From Campylobacter jejuni (lineage in GTDB: Bacteria > Campylobacterota > Campylobacteria > Campylobacterales > Campylobacteraceae): a stretch of 64,000 nt of DNA. Shown piece after piece: positions 53,644 to 63,128 of this stretch. The stretch is from contig NZ_LN831025.1 in assembly GCF_001457695.1 (NCBI RefSeq), positions 124,001-188,000 on the forward strand, written 5' to 3'. The position numbers and the translations under genes were made by a program. Under the pieces are notes generated by a model, which saw nothing but the letters and a program-made list of their open reading frames with translations, did not search any database and was not told where the DNA came from. Numbering within the stretch: position 1 is the first letter of the stretch; the number at the start of each line of letters is the position of its first letter.

Positions 53644-54816
53644 GTAAATTTGGTTTTTAATTTCTATACACTCAAAACCTTTTTTATCTAGTGTAACTAT
53701 GCGTAAATATCCACCATCATCTATTTTACCCTCGCATAAAAATACTCTTTTGGCTATTTTCATAGGAAGTTTTTCTTTATTTCTGTGTCCAAAGATTTGA
53801 TAAAGATTGTCCGAGGTGAAATTACAAAATTGATTTGCTATTTTTTGACTGTCTTCATATCCACCTACACCATAAATAAAATCATGGCTTGGTATAAAAC
53901 TTATTTTTTCAGGTTTGGAGGGTATAAAATTTACTCCTCCATGTGAACAAAATATGAATTTATTTTGGAATTTGTAGTATAAACATTCTTTTAGATGAGG
54001 ATAGAGTTTTCTAGCATCTCTTGGAGTAAGTTTTTCTTTTCTAAAATCCTTTAAAGTATTTTCATTAAATTCTTTGGAATTTGACAATTCTCCATTAGCC
54101 CATTTTATAAGATGTCTTTCGTGATTTCCTTCTAATAAGCATACATTTTCTTTTTCGCAAATTTTTAAAAGAAATTTTATTACTTTGCCATTTTCTATAC
54201 CTCTGTTGATATAATCTCCCAAAAATATATAAAATTCATCTTCTTTGATTGTTTTAATGTATTCTTTTAAAACACTATAACAACCTTGTAAATCTCCTAT
54301 ATGATGAATTTTTTTATATTTGCTTAAATTTGGCATTTGGTAAAGACATTTTTTCCAGTCGCTCGAGTCTAAAATTGGGTATTTTTTTGGATTTTTTTTG
54401 AGTAAATCTTGAGTTTTTTCCAAAAGAGCATAAGGGATGATATATCCATTTTTTTTAGCTTCTAAAAGATTTTTTTCTTGACATTGTTTTAAAGAGCTAT
54501 CAAAAACAATAACATACATTTTATAGCGATATTGTTTAGCTAAGTCTTTGTAAATTTTTAATGTTTCATTGTAAGCGTTTATGATGCAAAACTCACCTTT
54601 TTGCATACGTATTTCTAGAAGTTTGAGTAAAATTTTACTCAAATCTTCATCATTTTTAACATTTAAAATTTTATATTCACTGACTATATTTTTAACGCTT
54701 CCTGATAAAAGACGCAAAGCATTTAAATCAAGTGTATAATTTTGAAGTTTATTATTTTTGATAAATTCTTTTTGTCCTGCGTAATAATTCCCTCTTAAAA
54801 CAAGTAAGATTCGCAC
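53632..54816 (-). CDS. calcineurin-like phosphoesterase with degenerate P-loop N-terminus
   Basis: A 394-residue protein. The C-terminal half is a metallophosphoesterase of the PPP/calcineurin type: HIGDLQGCYSVL (GDxHG-like, here GDLQG), FLGDYINRGIENGKV (GDxxDRG-like), LLEGNHERHL (GNHE) and CSHGG. The N-terminal ~150 residues resemble the kinase domain of polynucleotide kinase-phosphatases, but the P-loop reads LRGNYYAGQKEF, with Lys not in the right register for a working Walker A. Substrate unknown; older annotation is Ser/Thr phosphatase. It ends in the convergent terminator region with the CNNM gene. Confidence 0.85.
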   Translation of the reverse strand: MRILLVLRGNYYAGQKEFIKNNKLQNYTLDLNALRLLSGSVKNIVSEYKILNVKNDEDLSKILLKLLEIRMQKGEFCIINAYNETLKIYKDLAKQYRYKMYVIVFDSSLKQCQEKNLLEAKKNGYIIPYALLEKTQDLLKKNPKKYPILDSSDWKKCLYQMPNLSKYKKIHHIGDLQGCYSVLKEYIKTIKEDEFYIFLGDYINRGIENGKVIKFLLKICEKENVCLLEGNHERHLIKWANGELSNSKEFNENTLKDFRKEKLTPRDARKLYPHLKECLYYKFQNKFIFCSHGGVNFIPSKPEKISFIPSHDFIYGVGGYEDSQKIANQFCNFTSDNLYQIFGHRNKEKLPMKIAKRVFLCEGKIDDGGYLRIVTLDKKGFECIEIKNQIYKKK

Positions 54817-54825
54817 ATTCTTTGC

Positions 54826-55035
54826 CTAGATTTTCTTTAAAAATTCAGTTTTTAAAACAATAACGCCAAATTTATCTACTCTAGCCTCAATTTCACCTTC
54901 TTTAGAAGTGAGCTTAATATTTTTTATAGTAGTTCCACGTTTTAAAGTTGTACTTGCACCTTTAACCTTAAGATCTTTTATTACACTCACGCTATCACCT
55001 GCGTTAAGTTCTGTTCCATTAGCATCTTTAGCCAT
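54826..55035 (-). CDS. PhnA-like/YjdM small protein
   Basis: A 69-residue protein matching the C-terminal domain of PhnA/YjdM (MAKDANGTELNAGDSVSVIKDLKVKG, residues 1-26, read in parts). Members are small alkylphosphonate-utilisation-named proteins of unclear function; no phosphonate genes are here. The N-terminal zinc-ribbon of longer PhnA proteins is missing. It overlaps terC by 8 bases. Confidence 0.85.
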   Translation of the reverse strand: MAKDANGTELNAGDSVSVIKDLKVKGASTTLKRGTTIKNIKLTSKEGEIEARVDKFGVIVLKTEFLKKI

Positions 55036-55747
55036 TTTTTTCCTTTCTTTGATCTAAAATATTTAAAATTTGCACCACTAAAGCAAAAGCCATAGCAGTA
55101 TAAATATATGCCTTATCAATATGAATATCAAAACTTTCAGCAACTAAAACTACGCCTATTAACACCAAAAAAGCTAAGGCTAAAATTTTAATGCTTGGAT
55201 ATTTTTCAACAAAATCTGCTATAGGTTTAGAAGCAAAAAGCATCACAGCTACTGCGATAATAACAGCGATAATCATGATGGTTACATCTTGAGCAATTCC
55301 TACTGCGGTAATAACACTATCAAGCGAAAACACTATGTCAATCACAGCAATTTCAGCTACAACTATCCAAAGTTTATTGCTTGCTTTAAAATGACTTTGA
55401 CTTTCTTCTTGATGAGAAATTTGCTCTTTAATTTCTTTAATAGACTTTACAATCAAGAAAAGCCCACCTAGTAAAAGAACTAGATCTCTTCCTGAAATTT
55501 CATTGCCCAATACACTAAACAAAGGTGTTACAAGTTTCATCACCCAAAAAAGAGATAAAAGAAGTAAAATTCTTGTAATCATTGCAAAAGCTAAACCTAA
55601 GATACGTCCTTTATCACGATGTTCAGGGGGTAGTTTGCTTACTAAAATAGCTAAAAAAATGATATTATCTATCCCTAGTACAATTTCAAGAGCACTTAAA
55701 GTAGCTAAAGTAATCCAAGCATCAATACTAAATATCCATTCAAACAT
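55028..55747 (-). CDS. TerC-family membrane protein
   Basis: A 239-residue protein with about seven hydrophobic helices. The TerC motifs are visible: LEIVLGIDNIIFLAIL near residue 22 and DIVFSLDSVITAVGIA near residue 137, with metal-binding Asp residues. TerC proteins are linked to tellurite resistance or metal (Mn) export coupled to secreted enzymes. No other tellurite gene is nearby. First gene of a two-gene unit with the PhnA-like gene. Confidence 0.9.
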   Translation of the reverse strand: MFEWIFSIDAWITLATLSALEIVLGIDNIIFLAILVSKLPPEHRDKGRILGLAFAMITRILLLLSLFWVMKLVTPLFSVLGNEISGRDLVLLLGGLFLIVKSIKEIKEQISHQEESQSHFKASNKLWIVVAEIAVIDIVFSLDSVITAVGIAQDVTIMIIAVIIAVAVMLFASKPIADFVEKYPSIKILALAFLVLIGVVLVAESFDIHIDKAYIYTAMAFALVVQILNILDQRKEKNG

Positions 55748-55818
55748 AAATTTCCTTGAAAATTTTAAAATTTTTTAAAGCGATATTTTATAGTTTTAAA
55801 GCAAATACCTTTAATTCT

Positions 55819-56385
55819 TTAAGAAAAAATTTCAATCACACTTAAGGGTAAAATTTCATGTTCTAGGCTATGAATTTTTTCTTCAAATTCTTCAAAACTC
55901 AAATTTCTTTTTTCAAAAGCTTTTTGAGCTATAATCATTCCACCATCAAGTTCTTCACTGACCCAATGCACACTCACACCAGCCACTTTCATATCACTTT
56001 CATAACTTTCTTTAATTGCATGTGCTCCTTTAAAAAGGGGTAATAAAGAAGGATGAAGGTTAATTGCCTTAATATTTTTTGTAAAAACAGGACTTAAAAT
56101 TCTCATAAAACCTGCCAATACAGTAAGATTTGCTCCACTTTCTTTGATTTTTTGTACCAAAATCGTATCAAATTCTTCACGAGTATTATAAGCCTTATGA
56201 TCAACAATGACAGTATCAAGACCAAATTTTTTTGCCCTTTGTATACCAAAAGCATCTTTTTTGTTACAAAGGCAAAGTACTACTTCATAGGTATTTTCCC
56301 CTATGGTTTTTTTATGAAGTTTTTCTAAAATATTTTCTAAATTACCTCCATTTCCACTAAAAAGTACAGCTAATTTTACAAGCAT
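55819..56385 (-). CDS. purN: phosphoribosylglycinamide formyltransferase
   Basis: A 188-residue PurN, which transfers a formyl group from 10-formyl-THF to GAR in purine synthesis. Seen: AVLFSGNGGNLENIL at the start, the catalytic-site region LAGFMRILSPVF and INLHPSLLPLFKGAHA (Asn, His), and GVSVHWVSEELDGG (Asp). Length normal. It overlaps nnr by 10 bases. Confidence 0.95.
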   Translation of the reverse strand: MLVKLAVLFSGNGGNLENILEKLHKKTIGENTYEVVLCLCNKKDAFGIQRAKKFGLDTVIVDHKAYNTREEFDTILVQKIKESGANLTVLAGFMRILSPVFTKNIKAINLHPSLLPLFKGAHAIKESYESDMKVAGVSVHWVSEELDGGMIIAQKAFEKRNLSFEEFEEKIHSLEHEILPLSVIEIFS

Positions 56386-57746
56386 TTTAATCCTTTGATA
56401 AGTTTTAAAGCGTCAAAGCTATTTTTATTAAATTTATATTTTTTTGCAACAAGTCCATGAGCTAAAGTAGCATTTTTTGCTGCTTCTAAAGCGCTAAAAC
56501 CAAAACCTAAATGTGCAGCAATCATTCCACTTAAAACATCTCCACTCCCACCTTTAGCTAAGGCTTGATTTCCTAAATTTACAACAAATAATTTTTCTTT
56601 TTGTGCAATAATAGGATTTGCTCCTTTTAAAACAAGAACACAATCATAATTTTGTGAAAATTTTCTAGCATAGAAAAAGCGATTTTTTTGCAATGTTTCT
56701 ATATCTAAATTCTCATCAAAGCACATTTTATAAAGTTTTATAAATTCTTTTGGATGAGGGGTTATAACAATATCTTTTCTGTTTAAATACCAAAGCAAAG
56801 CTTCACTTAAAAAGCAGTTTGCATCCAAGATCAAAGGAGTGTTTTGCAAAATTTCATCTTTTAGAAAATCCAAATTTTCAAGCCCCATACCTAAAGCAAT
56901 AGCACTTGCATTATTTTCAATTTTTTCTTTTAACATCAAAAGAGGCGAGAAACTTTTTTGTGCTACTAAAGAAACAAGACCTGCTCCAAAATTTAAGGCT
57001 CCAAGTCCTGCTAAAGTTCCAGCACTTGCATTGGCAACTATATAAATATGGCCAAAATTTCCTTTATTGGCGTTGATTTTTCTATCTATAGTTTTTAAAT
57101 CTTTTTTTTCAAGCAAAAAAGCTTGAGAATTAGGGTAAAATTTCTTAGAGCTAATGCCTAAATTGGCTATTTTAATCCTTCCTACAAATTCCTTAGCAAA
57201 ATCTTCAAGTAAAATTTCCTTTAAAGCTCCCATACAAAATGTAATATCAGCTTTAAAACAAGGATAAAATCCCAAATTTGTAGGTATATCACAAGCTATT
57301 TTTAAAGCTTTGCTTTGATTAACTTTTTGAATAATTAAACTTGTTTTTTCATCTAAACAACGATTTGAACCTGTACCTAAAATACAATCAACAATAATAT
57401 GAAATTTTTTAAAATTGGGTTCTTTTTTACAAAATTTAAAAGCATAATTTTGTAAAATTTGCTCTTGTTTTTTAAAAAGCGTATTTTCTTTAAAGCCTAT
57501 TTTATAAGCTTTAGCGTGTTTTAAATTTCTTAAAGCCACCAAGCCATCTGAAGCGTTGTTACCCCCGCCTAATAAAAAAAGTGTTTTTACTTTTCTAATC
57601 TTGCGTTGAATGCGAATTTTTTTAGCTTCTTTTTTAATCAGCTTAGCTAAATTTAATCCCGCATTTTCCATTAAAATAAGCTCATCTAAGCCTTTATTTA
57701 TAGCATTTTGTTCTAAAATTTTTATATTATCAATAATAGCTTTCAT
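56376..57746 (-). CDS. nnr: bifunctional NAD(P)H-hydrate epimerase/dehydratase
   Basis: A 456-residue fusion: an N-terminal YjeF_N epimerase (about residues 1-205) and a C-terminal ribokinase-like ADP-dependent dehydratase (about 215-456). Together they repair hydrated NADH/NADPH. Visible motifs include LLGGGNNASDG in the first domain and ANKGNFGH, ITPHPKEF, VLKGANPII and GNQALAKGGSGDVLSG in the second. The order is normal. It overlaps the NYN protein gene by 17 bases. Confidence 0.94.
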   Translation of the reverse strand: MKAIIDNIKILEQNAINKGLDELILMENAGLNLAKLIKKEAKKIRIQRKIRKVKTLFLLGGGNNASDGLVALRNLKHAKAYKIGFKENTLFKKQEQILQNYAFKFCKKEPNFKKFHIIVDCILGTGSNRCLDEKTSLIIQKVNQSKALKIACDIPTNLGFYPCFKADITFCMGALKEILLEDFAKEFVGRIKIANLGISSKKFYPNSQAFLLEKKDLKTIDRKINANKGNFGHIYIVANASAGTLAGLGALNFGAGLVSLVAQKSFSPLLMLKEKIENNASAIALGMGLENLDFLKDEILQNTPLILDANCFLSEALLWYLNRKDIVITPHPKEFIKLYKMCFDENLDIETLQKNRFFYARKFSQNYDCVLVLKGANPIIAQKEKLFVVNLGNQALAKGGSGDVLSGMIAAHLGFGFSALEAAKNATLAHGLVAKKYKFNKNSFDALKLIKGLKCL

Positions 57747-58428
57747 AATCTTTTTTCACCAAAAAATATATATTTTTTTCTCTTTCTTCTTCAAATTTTT
57801 TCATTTTAGGTAAAAATTTCTGGATCAAAGCACGAAAATTCTTAAAACCATAATTTTGCGGATGAAAATCCGAGTATTTGCGGTTCATATTAGTGCGGAT
57901 TTGTGCATATTCGGCACGCCCTTTTTCATCGATAAGCTGTTCGGTGATATTGATTAAAGCTCTTAAATAATCCTTACTTAAAATATCTTCTTTTTTACTC
58001 TCATCTTTATCTAAATAAAAAAATTCACTAAAAGCATTTACATAGGATTTTATAGACTTTTCAAGCCCCATTCCTATAACTTGTTTTTTATTTTCTCTTA
58101 ATTTTTGAATGAGTGAAGTATAATCACTATCGCTTGAAACAATAACAAAAATATCTATATTTTTTTCATAAAATATGGACATGATTTCAGTGATTAAATA
58201 CATATCGCTTGAGTTTTTGTTGGCTGCAAAATTAAATTGTTGCATAGCGATTAAAGAATATTCAGCAATTTGCTCTCTCCAACCTTGTATATTTTTTTGA
58301 GTCCAATCCCCATAAATGCGTTTAATGATAACCTCTCCATAATCTGAAGCGATATCAAAAATACTTTTAGCGTATTTTGCAGGGATATTTTCTGCATCTA
58401 TAAAGATAGCTATACTTTTATTTTCCAT
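57730..58428 (-). CDS. NYN-domain protein with C-terminal LOTUS-like domain
   Basis: A 232-residue protein. The N-terminal ~145 residues form a NYN (PIN-like) RNase domain: FIDAENIPAKYA (Asp11/Glu), KRIYGDWTQ, NSSDMYLITEIM and VSSDSDYTSLI carry the acidic metal residues. A C-terminal stretch (ending DFHPQNYGFKNFRALIQKFLPKM) resembles an OST-HTH/LOTUS domain, which in LabA/MARF1-type proteins binds RNA. An RNA-processing or quality-control role is likely; target unknown. It overlaps nnr and is 2 bases from the comM-like gene. Confidence 0.85.
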   Translation of the reverse strand: MENKSIAIFIDAENIPAKYAKSIFDIASDYGEVIIKRIYGDWTQKNIQGWREQIAEYSLIAMQQFNFAANKNSSDMYLITEIMSIFYEKNIDIFVIVSSDSDYTSLIQKLRENKKQVIGMGLEKSIKSYVNAFSEFFYLDKDESKKEDILSKDYLRALINITEQLIDEKGRAEYAQIRTNMNRKYSDFHPQNYGFKNFRALIQKFLPKMKKFEEEREKNIYFLVKKDYESYY

Positions 58429-58429
58429 T

Positions 58430-59935
58430 TTAATTCCTTGCTCTAAAGCTTAAAGCTTCTAAAATATGGGTTTTGTTAATATTAAGACTTTGTTCTAAAT
58501 CCGCTATACTTCTTGAAACTTTTAAAATTTTATTAAGCGATCGCAAAGAAAGATTATAACGTGAAATTGCTAAATCTAGCGTATCTTTGGCATCTTTTTC
58601 CAATACACAAAAACGACTTAAATCTTCATCTTTTAATTTCCCATTAAATTCTTTTTGCCCCCGTTTTTTACTAAAAATAAAAGCTTGTAAAATTTTTTCA
58701 CTCATTTCTTTAGAACTTATACTCGTTTTATCATCCTTGCTGATCTCATCCATAGCTACATAAAGATCAATCCTATCCATAATAGGAGCTGAAATGTGAT
58801 TTTTGTATTTTTTAATCTCATTTTCACTACAAACACAAGAAAGATTTTTAGAAAATAAATTTCCACAAGGACAAGGATTTTGGGCAGCTATAAAGCTAAA
58901 TTTTGTTTCATAAGTGATTTTAGAATTTACTCTTGAAATATGAATTTTATGATCCTCCAAAGGTTCTCTTAAACTCTCTATGATTTGCTTGTTAAAATGT
59001 GGAAATTCATCAAAAAACAATACTCCACCATTTGCAAGTGCGACTTCTCCAATTCTAGCATTTTTTGTTCCTCCGCCAAAAATACTTGCTCTTGTAGAAG
59101 TATGATGAGGATGACGAAAAGCACGAATTTTAGTAAATTCACAATCTTTTGAATCTAAAGACATATAAGCATTTTGCGTTAAAATTTCACTTAAACTTTG
59201 AGGAGGCATGATATAAACAAGGCGTTTAGCACACATACTTTTACCACTTCCTGGACTTCCTTCAAGTAAGATATTATGCATACCTAAAGCAGCTATCATA
59301 CAAGCTCTTTTAGCTTTTTCCTGCCCTTTGATATCTTTAAAATCAAGTTTAAAATCCATATTTTGTAAAAAAATTTCATTTTCTATTTGTAAAGGACTTG
59401 CGAATAAAGGATGATTGTGAGAAAAACGAAAATTTTCATAATTTTTTTCTTTAAAAAACTCTATTGCTTCATTTAAATTTTCAAGTCCATAAACCTCTAA
59501 ATTTGGTATCATGGAAGCTTTTTGTGCTATACTTTTTGGAACAACGATTTTAGCTTTTTTAATTTTAGCAGAAAGAAACAAAAGCAAAGAAAAAAGCTCA
59601 TTTGTGCTTTTAATACTTCCATCAAGTCCTAATTCTCCTACTACAAAAAAGTCATCTAATTCTTCATTTTGCAAAAGGATTAATAAAGCGATAGCCAAAT
59701 CAAAATGCGACCCCTTTTTTGGGATGCCTGAAGGACTAAGATTAATAGTAATTTTTTTAGCAGGAAAAGCAAAATCACAACTTAAAAGCGTGGCTTTGAT
59801 GCGTTCGACACTTTCCTTAATCGCTACACTTGCAAGTCCTACTATGCTTAAATTTGGCAAACCTCTTGTAAAAGTGGATTCTACCTCTATAATGTCTAAG
59901 CCTTCATGAAAGCTTATGCACTTTAGTTTTTTCAT
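58430..59935 (-). CDS. ComM/YifB-family AAA+ ATPase (Mg-chelatase-like)
   Basis: A 501-residue protein with an N-terminal Lon-protease-like (S16-fold) region (about residues 1-170), a central AAA+ ATPase with Walker A EGSPGSGKSM (about residue 218) and Walker B GVLFFDEFPHF, and a C-terminal Mg-chelatase-subunit-like helical domain including CACS-type CPCG and C-x-C cysteines. ComM is a branch-migration helicase used in natural transformation, for which C. jejuni is known; the name is inferred. It overlaps def by 4 bases. Confidence 0.92.
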   Translation of the reverse strand: MKKLKCISFHEGLDIIEVESTFTRGLPNLSIVGLASVAIKESVERIKATLLSCDFAFPAKKITINLSPSGIPKKGSHFDLAIALLILLQNEELDDFFVVGELGLDGSIKSTNELFSLLLFLSAKIKKAKIVVPKSIAQKASMIPNLEVYGLENLNEAIEFFKEKNYENFRFSHNHPLFASPLQIENEIFLQNMDFKLDFKDIKGQEKAKRACMIAALGMHNILLEGSPGSGKSMCAKRLVYIMPPQSLSEILTQNAYMSLDSKDCEFTKIRAFRHPHHTSTRASIFGGGTKNARIGEVALANGGVLFFDEFPHFNKQIIESLREPLEDHKIHISRVNSKITYETKFSFIAAQNPCPCGNLFSKNLSCVCSENEIKKYKNHISAPIMDRIDLYVAMDEISKDDKTSISSKEMSEKILQAFIFSKKRGQKEFNGKLKDEDLSRFCVLEKDAKDTLDLAISRYNLSLRSLNKILKVSRSIADLEQSLNINKTHILEALSFRARN

Positions 59936-60459
59936 TTCTCTTTTTTATGATTTTTCTTCTTTTTCTTAAATTCTTTATCGAATTTTTGACGCTTAGCAAA
60001 AGAAATTTTTTCTATAAATAAATGTCCATTCAAATGATCATTTTCGTGTTGAATAGCCACAGCTAAAAAACCTTTTGCTTCAAGTTTTTTAAATTCTCCA
60101 AAGCGATCTTGATATTTAAGCAAGATATGATTATAGCGTTTTACTTCTTCGAAAAAATCTGGCACACTCAAACATCCTTCTGTGCAAGTGATCATTTCTT
60201 CATCTAAAGGAATAATTTCAGGATTAATAATCTCTAGTAAATCTTCTTTTTTTTGTTCATCATTTTCATCAAAAATATTTACAAGTAAAACACGCAAAGG
60301 AATATCCACTTGAATAGCTGCTAAACCTACTCCATTACTTGCTATCATAGTTTCATACATATCATCAAGCAAGGTGTGAAGTTCTGTATCAAATTTATTT
60401 ACAATTTCAGAGTTTAAAAAAAGTCTAGGATTAGGATAAGTGATAATTTTTCTAACCAT
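59932..60459 (-). CDS. def: peptide deformylase
   Basis: A 175-residue metallopeptidase that removes the formyl group from nascent proteins. The three family motifs are GVGLAAIQ, EGCLSVP (metal Cys) and QHENDHLNG (metal His, catalytic Glu). Its C-terminal tail is unusually basic (DKEFKKKKKNHKKEK), which may help binding to the ribosome tunnel exit. It lies 35 bases downstream of clpP in a tig-clpP-def protein-maturation cluster. Confidence 0.97.
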   Translation of the reverse strand: MVRKIITYPNPRLFLNSEIVNKFDTELHTLLDDMYETMIASNGVGLAAIQVDIPLRVLLVNIFDENDEQKKEDLLEIINPEIIPLDEEMITCTEGCLSVPDFFEEVKRYNHILLKYQDRFGEFKKLEAKGFLAVAIQHENDHLNGHLFIEKISFAKRQKFDKEFKKKKKNHKKEK

Positions 60460-60494
60460 TAAAAAACCTTTGTTTTAAATGATCTTCAAAGAAA

Positions 60495-61079
60495 TCATTT
60501 AAAACTTTTTTCCAAAACCTTATCAATCAGCCCATATTCTTTAGCTTCTTGTGCTGACATGAAAAAATCTCTTTCTGTATCTTTTGCTATTTTTGCAACT
60601 TTTTGCTTAGTATTTTTTGCCAAAATATCATTAAGTATAGTTTTAAGTCTTAAAATTTCTTTGGCTTGAATTTCAATATCTGTGGCTTGACCTCTAGCTC
60701 CACCTAAAGGTTGATGAATCATAATACGTGAATTAGGCAAAGCAAAGCGTTTTCCTTCTGCGCCACAACTAAGCAAAAATGCTCCCATAGAAGCAGCTTG
60801 TCCTATACAAATCGTACAAACATCAGGTTTGATATAGTTCATAGTATCATAAATACTAAAACCACTTGTAATTACACCACCTGGAGAATTAATATAAAGA
60901 TAAATATCTTTTGTAGGATCTTCAGCTTCTAAAAAAAGAAGTTGTGCTACGATAGAAGCAGCAAGTTCATCATGAATTTCGCCACTTAACATAATAATTC
61001 TATCTTTTAAAAGACGTGAATAAATATCATAACTTCTTTCACCACGACTAGATTTTTCAATAACATAAGGAATAAACAT
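60495..61079 (-). CDS. clpP: ATP-dependent Clp protease proteolytic subunit
   Basis: A 194-residue serine peptidase with catalytic triad S98 (GQAASMGA), H122 (MIHQPLGG) and D171. It forms the double-heptamer barrel that works with ClpX/ClpA. The start overlaps the trigger factor stop by one base, so tig and clpP are coupled. Confidence 0.97.
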
Positions 61080-62413
61080 TATTTATCTTCTTTCTCTTTT
61101 TTGCTCGCTTTTTCCGATTTTTCTGTTTTTGGCATAAAAATATCATTAAAAAGTTTTTCTTCAATCAAAGCCATTTTCACAGCAGGTAAAGCTCCTTGTT
61201 TTTTATAGCTTTCTAAATGCTCTTTTGGATTCATACCATAGCGATATGCTTCAAAATAAATCGCTTGAATCAATTCTTGATCATTTACCTCAATCTTACG
61301 CAATTTTGCAAGCTCATCAATAATAAAAGTAAGTTTTACACTTTTTTGCGCTTCTTCTTTAAAAGAATCACGTTTTTCTTGGTATTTTTCTTTACTTGCT
61401 TTAAGCTCTTCAATTTCTTTTTCGCTAAAAGTATTAAAAGCCGCACGCATTTGCATATCAGTTTCTTGTTCTACTATGCCTTTAGGTAAATCAAAATTAT
61501 ATTTTTCAATCAAAGCATCTGCAAATTTACCTTTTAATTCGTCATTTACAAGTTTAAAAAGTTTTTCATTTTTGATTTGCTCTTTTAATTTTTCATCTAA
61601 AACTTCAACGCTAGCTTTTTCTTCTCCTGGTAAAAGTTTTTTAAGCATTTCATCATCAAGTTCTGGAATTTTAAGCTCTTGAATCTCATGTAGTTTTACT
61701 TTAAATACCGCATCTTTACCCGCTAAATGCGCCGCACCGTATTCTTTAGGGAAAGTTACTTTGATATCTTTTTCTTCACCTATTTTCATTCCCACCATAC
61801 CATCTTCAAAACCTGGAATAAATTGCTTAGAACCAATTTCTAAAACATAATTTTCAGCTTTACCACCTTCAAAAGCTTTATCATCTACAAAACCTTCAAA
61901 ATCAAATTTTGCAAAATCACCTTCTTTTAAAGCTCTTTTTGTTTTTATAGCTTCAGGAGTAGTAAAACGCTTTAAAAGTTCATCTTTTTTCTCATCAATT
62001 TCTTTTTTACTTACTTTTGGAGTTTGATATTCAGGGATGAGTTTTTCATAACCCTCAAGTTTAATTTCAGGTTTAAAAGAAAGTATTAACTCAGCAATAA
62101 TTTCTCCATCTTTACGATCAAATTTTTCAAAATATGGCTCACCTACAAGCTCTTTACTTTCTTTTTTAAGTTCTTGTAAAGCATTATTTACAGCGGATTT
62201 AAAAAGATTTTGTTCTGCATCTTGAGTGAGTTCTCTTTCATATCTTTTAAGTACAGCACTTACAGGAACTTTTCCTGGTCTAAAACCGTCCATTTTTACA
62301 CTTTTAGAAGCTTTTTTTGCTAAATTTTCTACTTCACTTTTGATCATTCCTGAAGGAATTTTTACACTAGCAGTCGCATTAACAGAATCTAGTTGCTTTG
62401 CCTTTACTTCCAT
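61079..62413 (-). CDS. tig: trigger factor
   Basis: A 444-residue ribosome-associated chaperone and prolyl isomerase. The N-terminal ribosome-binding domain has GFRPGKVP (about residues 44-51), the usual ribosome loop; the PPIase (FKBP-type) domain spans about 150-245, with [12 protein letters not shown] and [12 protein letters not shown]; the helical C-terminal arms follow. It ends in a Lys/Glu-rich tail. First gene of tig-clpP-def. Confidence 0.96.
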
Positions 62414-62555
62414 AGTTTTTTTCCTTATAAAATAAAATTTGCTTTCAATGATAGCAAATTTTTCCTTATTGCTTGCATAAAATTTTAAAGTAATTTATGA
62501 TAAAATTGCAATATTACATTATTATTAAAATATAAAAATATTTTTGGAGAAAAAT

Positions 62556-63128
62556 TTGCAAAAAAAATTTGAAGATTGTGTTAAAACTATGCTTGAAATT
62601 ATAGGAGAAAATCCAAATCGTGAAGGACTGATTAAAACACCAAATCGTGTTTTTAAAGCTTATGAATTTCTTACTAGTGGTTATACGCAAAATGTCAAAG
62701 AAATTTTAAATGACGCTTTATTTGAAAGCTCTAATAATGAAATGGTTTTAGTGCGTGATATGGAATTTTATAGTCTTTGCGAACATCATCTTTTACCTTT
62801 TTTTGGGCGTGCTCATGTAGCCTATATTCCTAATAAAAAAGTAGTAGGTTTAAGCAAAATTCCACGCCTTGTAGAGGTGTTTGCAAGAAGACTTCAAATT
62901 CAAGAACAACTTACCGAACAAATCGCACAAGCTTTAATGGAAAATGTCGATGCTAAAGGTGTTGGCGTAGTCATAGAAGCAAGACATATGTGTGTTGAAA
63001 TGCGTGGAGTGCAAAAAGCTAATTCCACCACTACAACTTCAGCTTTGCGTGGAATTTTCTTGAAAAATGAAAAAACTAGAGAAGAATTTTTTTCTCTCAT
63101 AAACTCTGCTAAACAGGTAAGATTTTAA
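62556..63128 (+). CDS. folE: GTP cyclohydrolase I
   Basis: A 190-residue enzyme that opens GTP to dihydroneopterin triphosphate, the first step of folate and, through QueD, of queuosine. Zinc Cys/His are in [12 protein letters not shown], and [13 protein letters not shown] is the second Cys/signature region. TTG 62556 is chosen because GGAGA (62546-62550) lies five bases upstream; an earlier TTG (62544) would begin inside the ribosome site. It feeds the queDE genes of this window biochemically. It overlaps fliI by one base. Confidence 0.95.
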   Translation: MQKKFEDCVKTMLEIIGENPNREGLIKTPNRVFKAYEFLTSGYTQNVKEILNDALFESSNNEMVLVRDMEFYSLCEHHLLPFFGRAHVAYIPNKKVVGLSKIPRLVEVFARRLQIQEQLTEQIAQALMENVDAKGVGVVIEARHMCVEMRGVQKANSTTTTSALRGIFLKNEKTREEFFSLINSAKQVRF

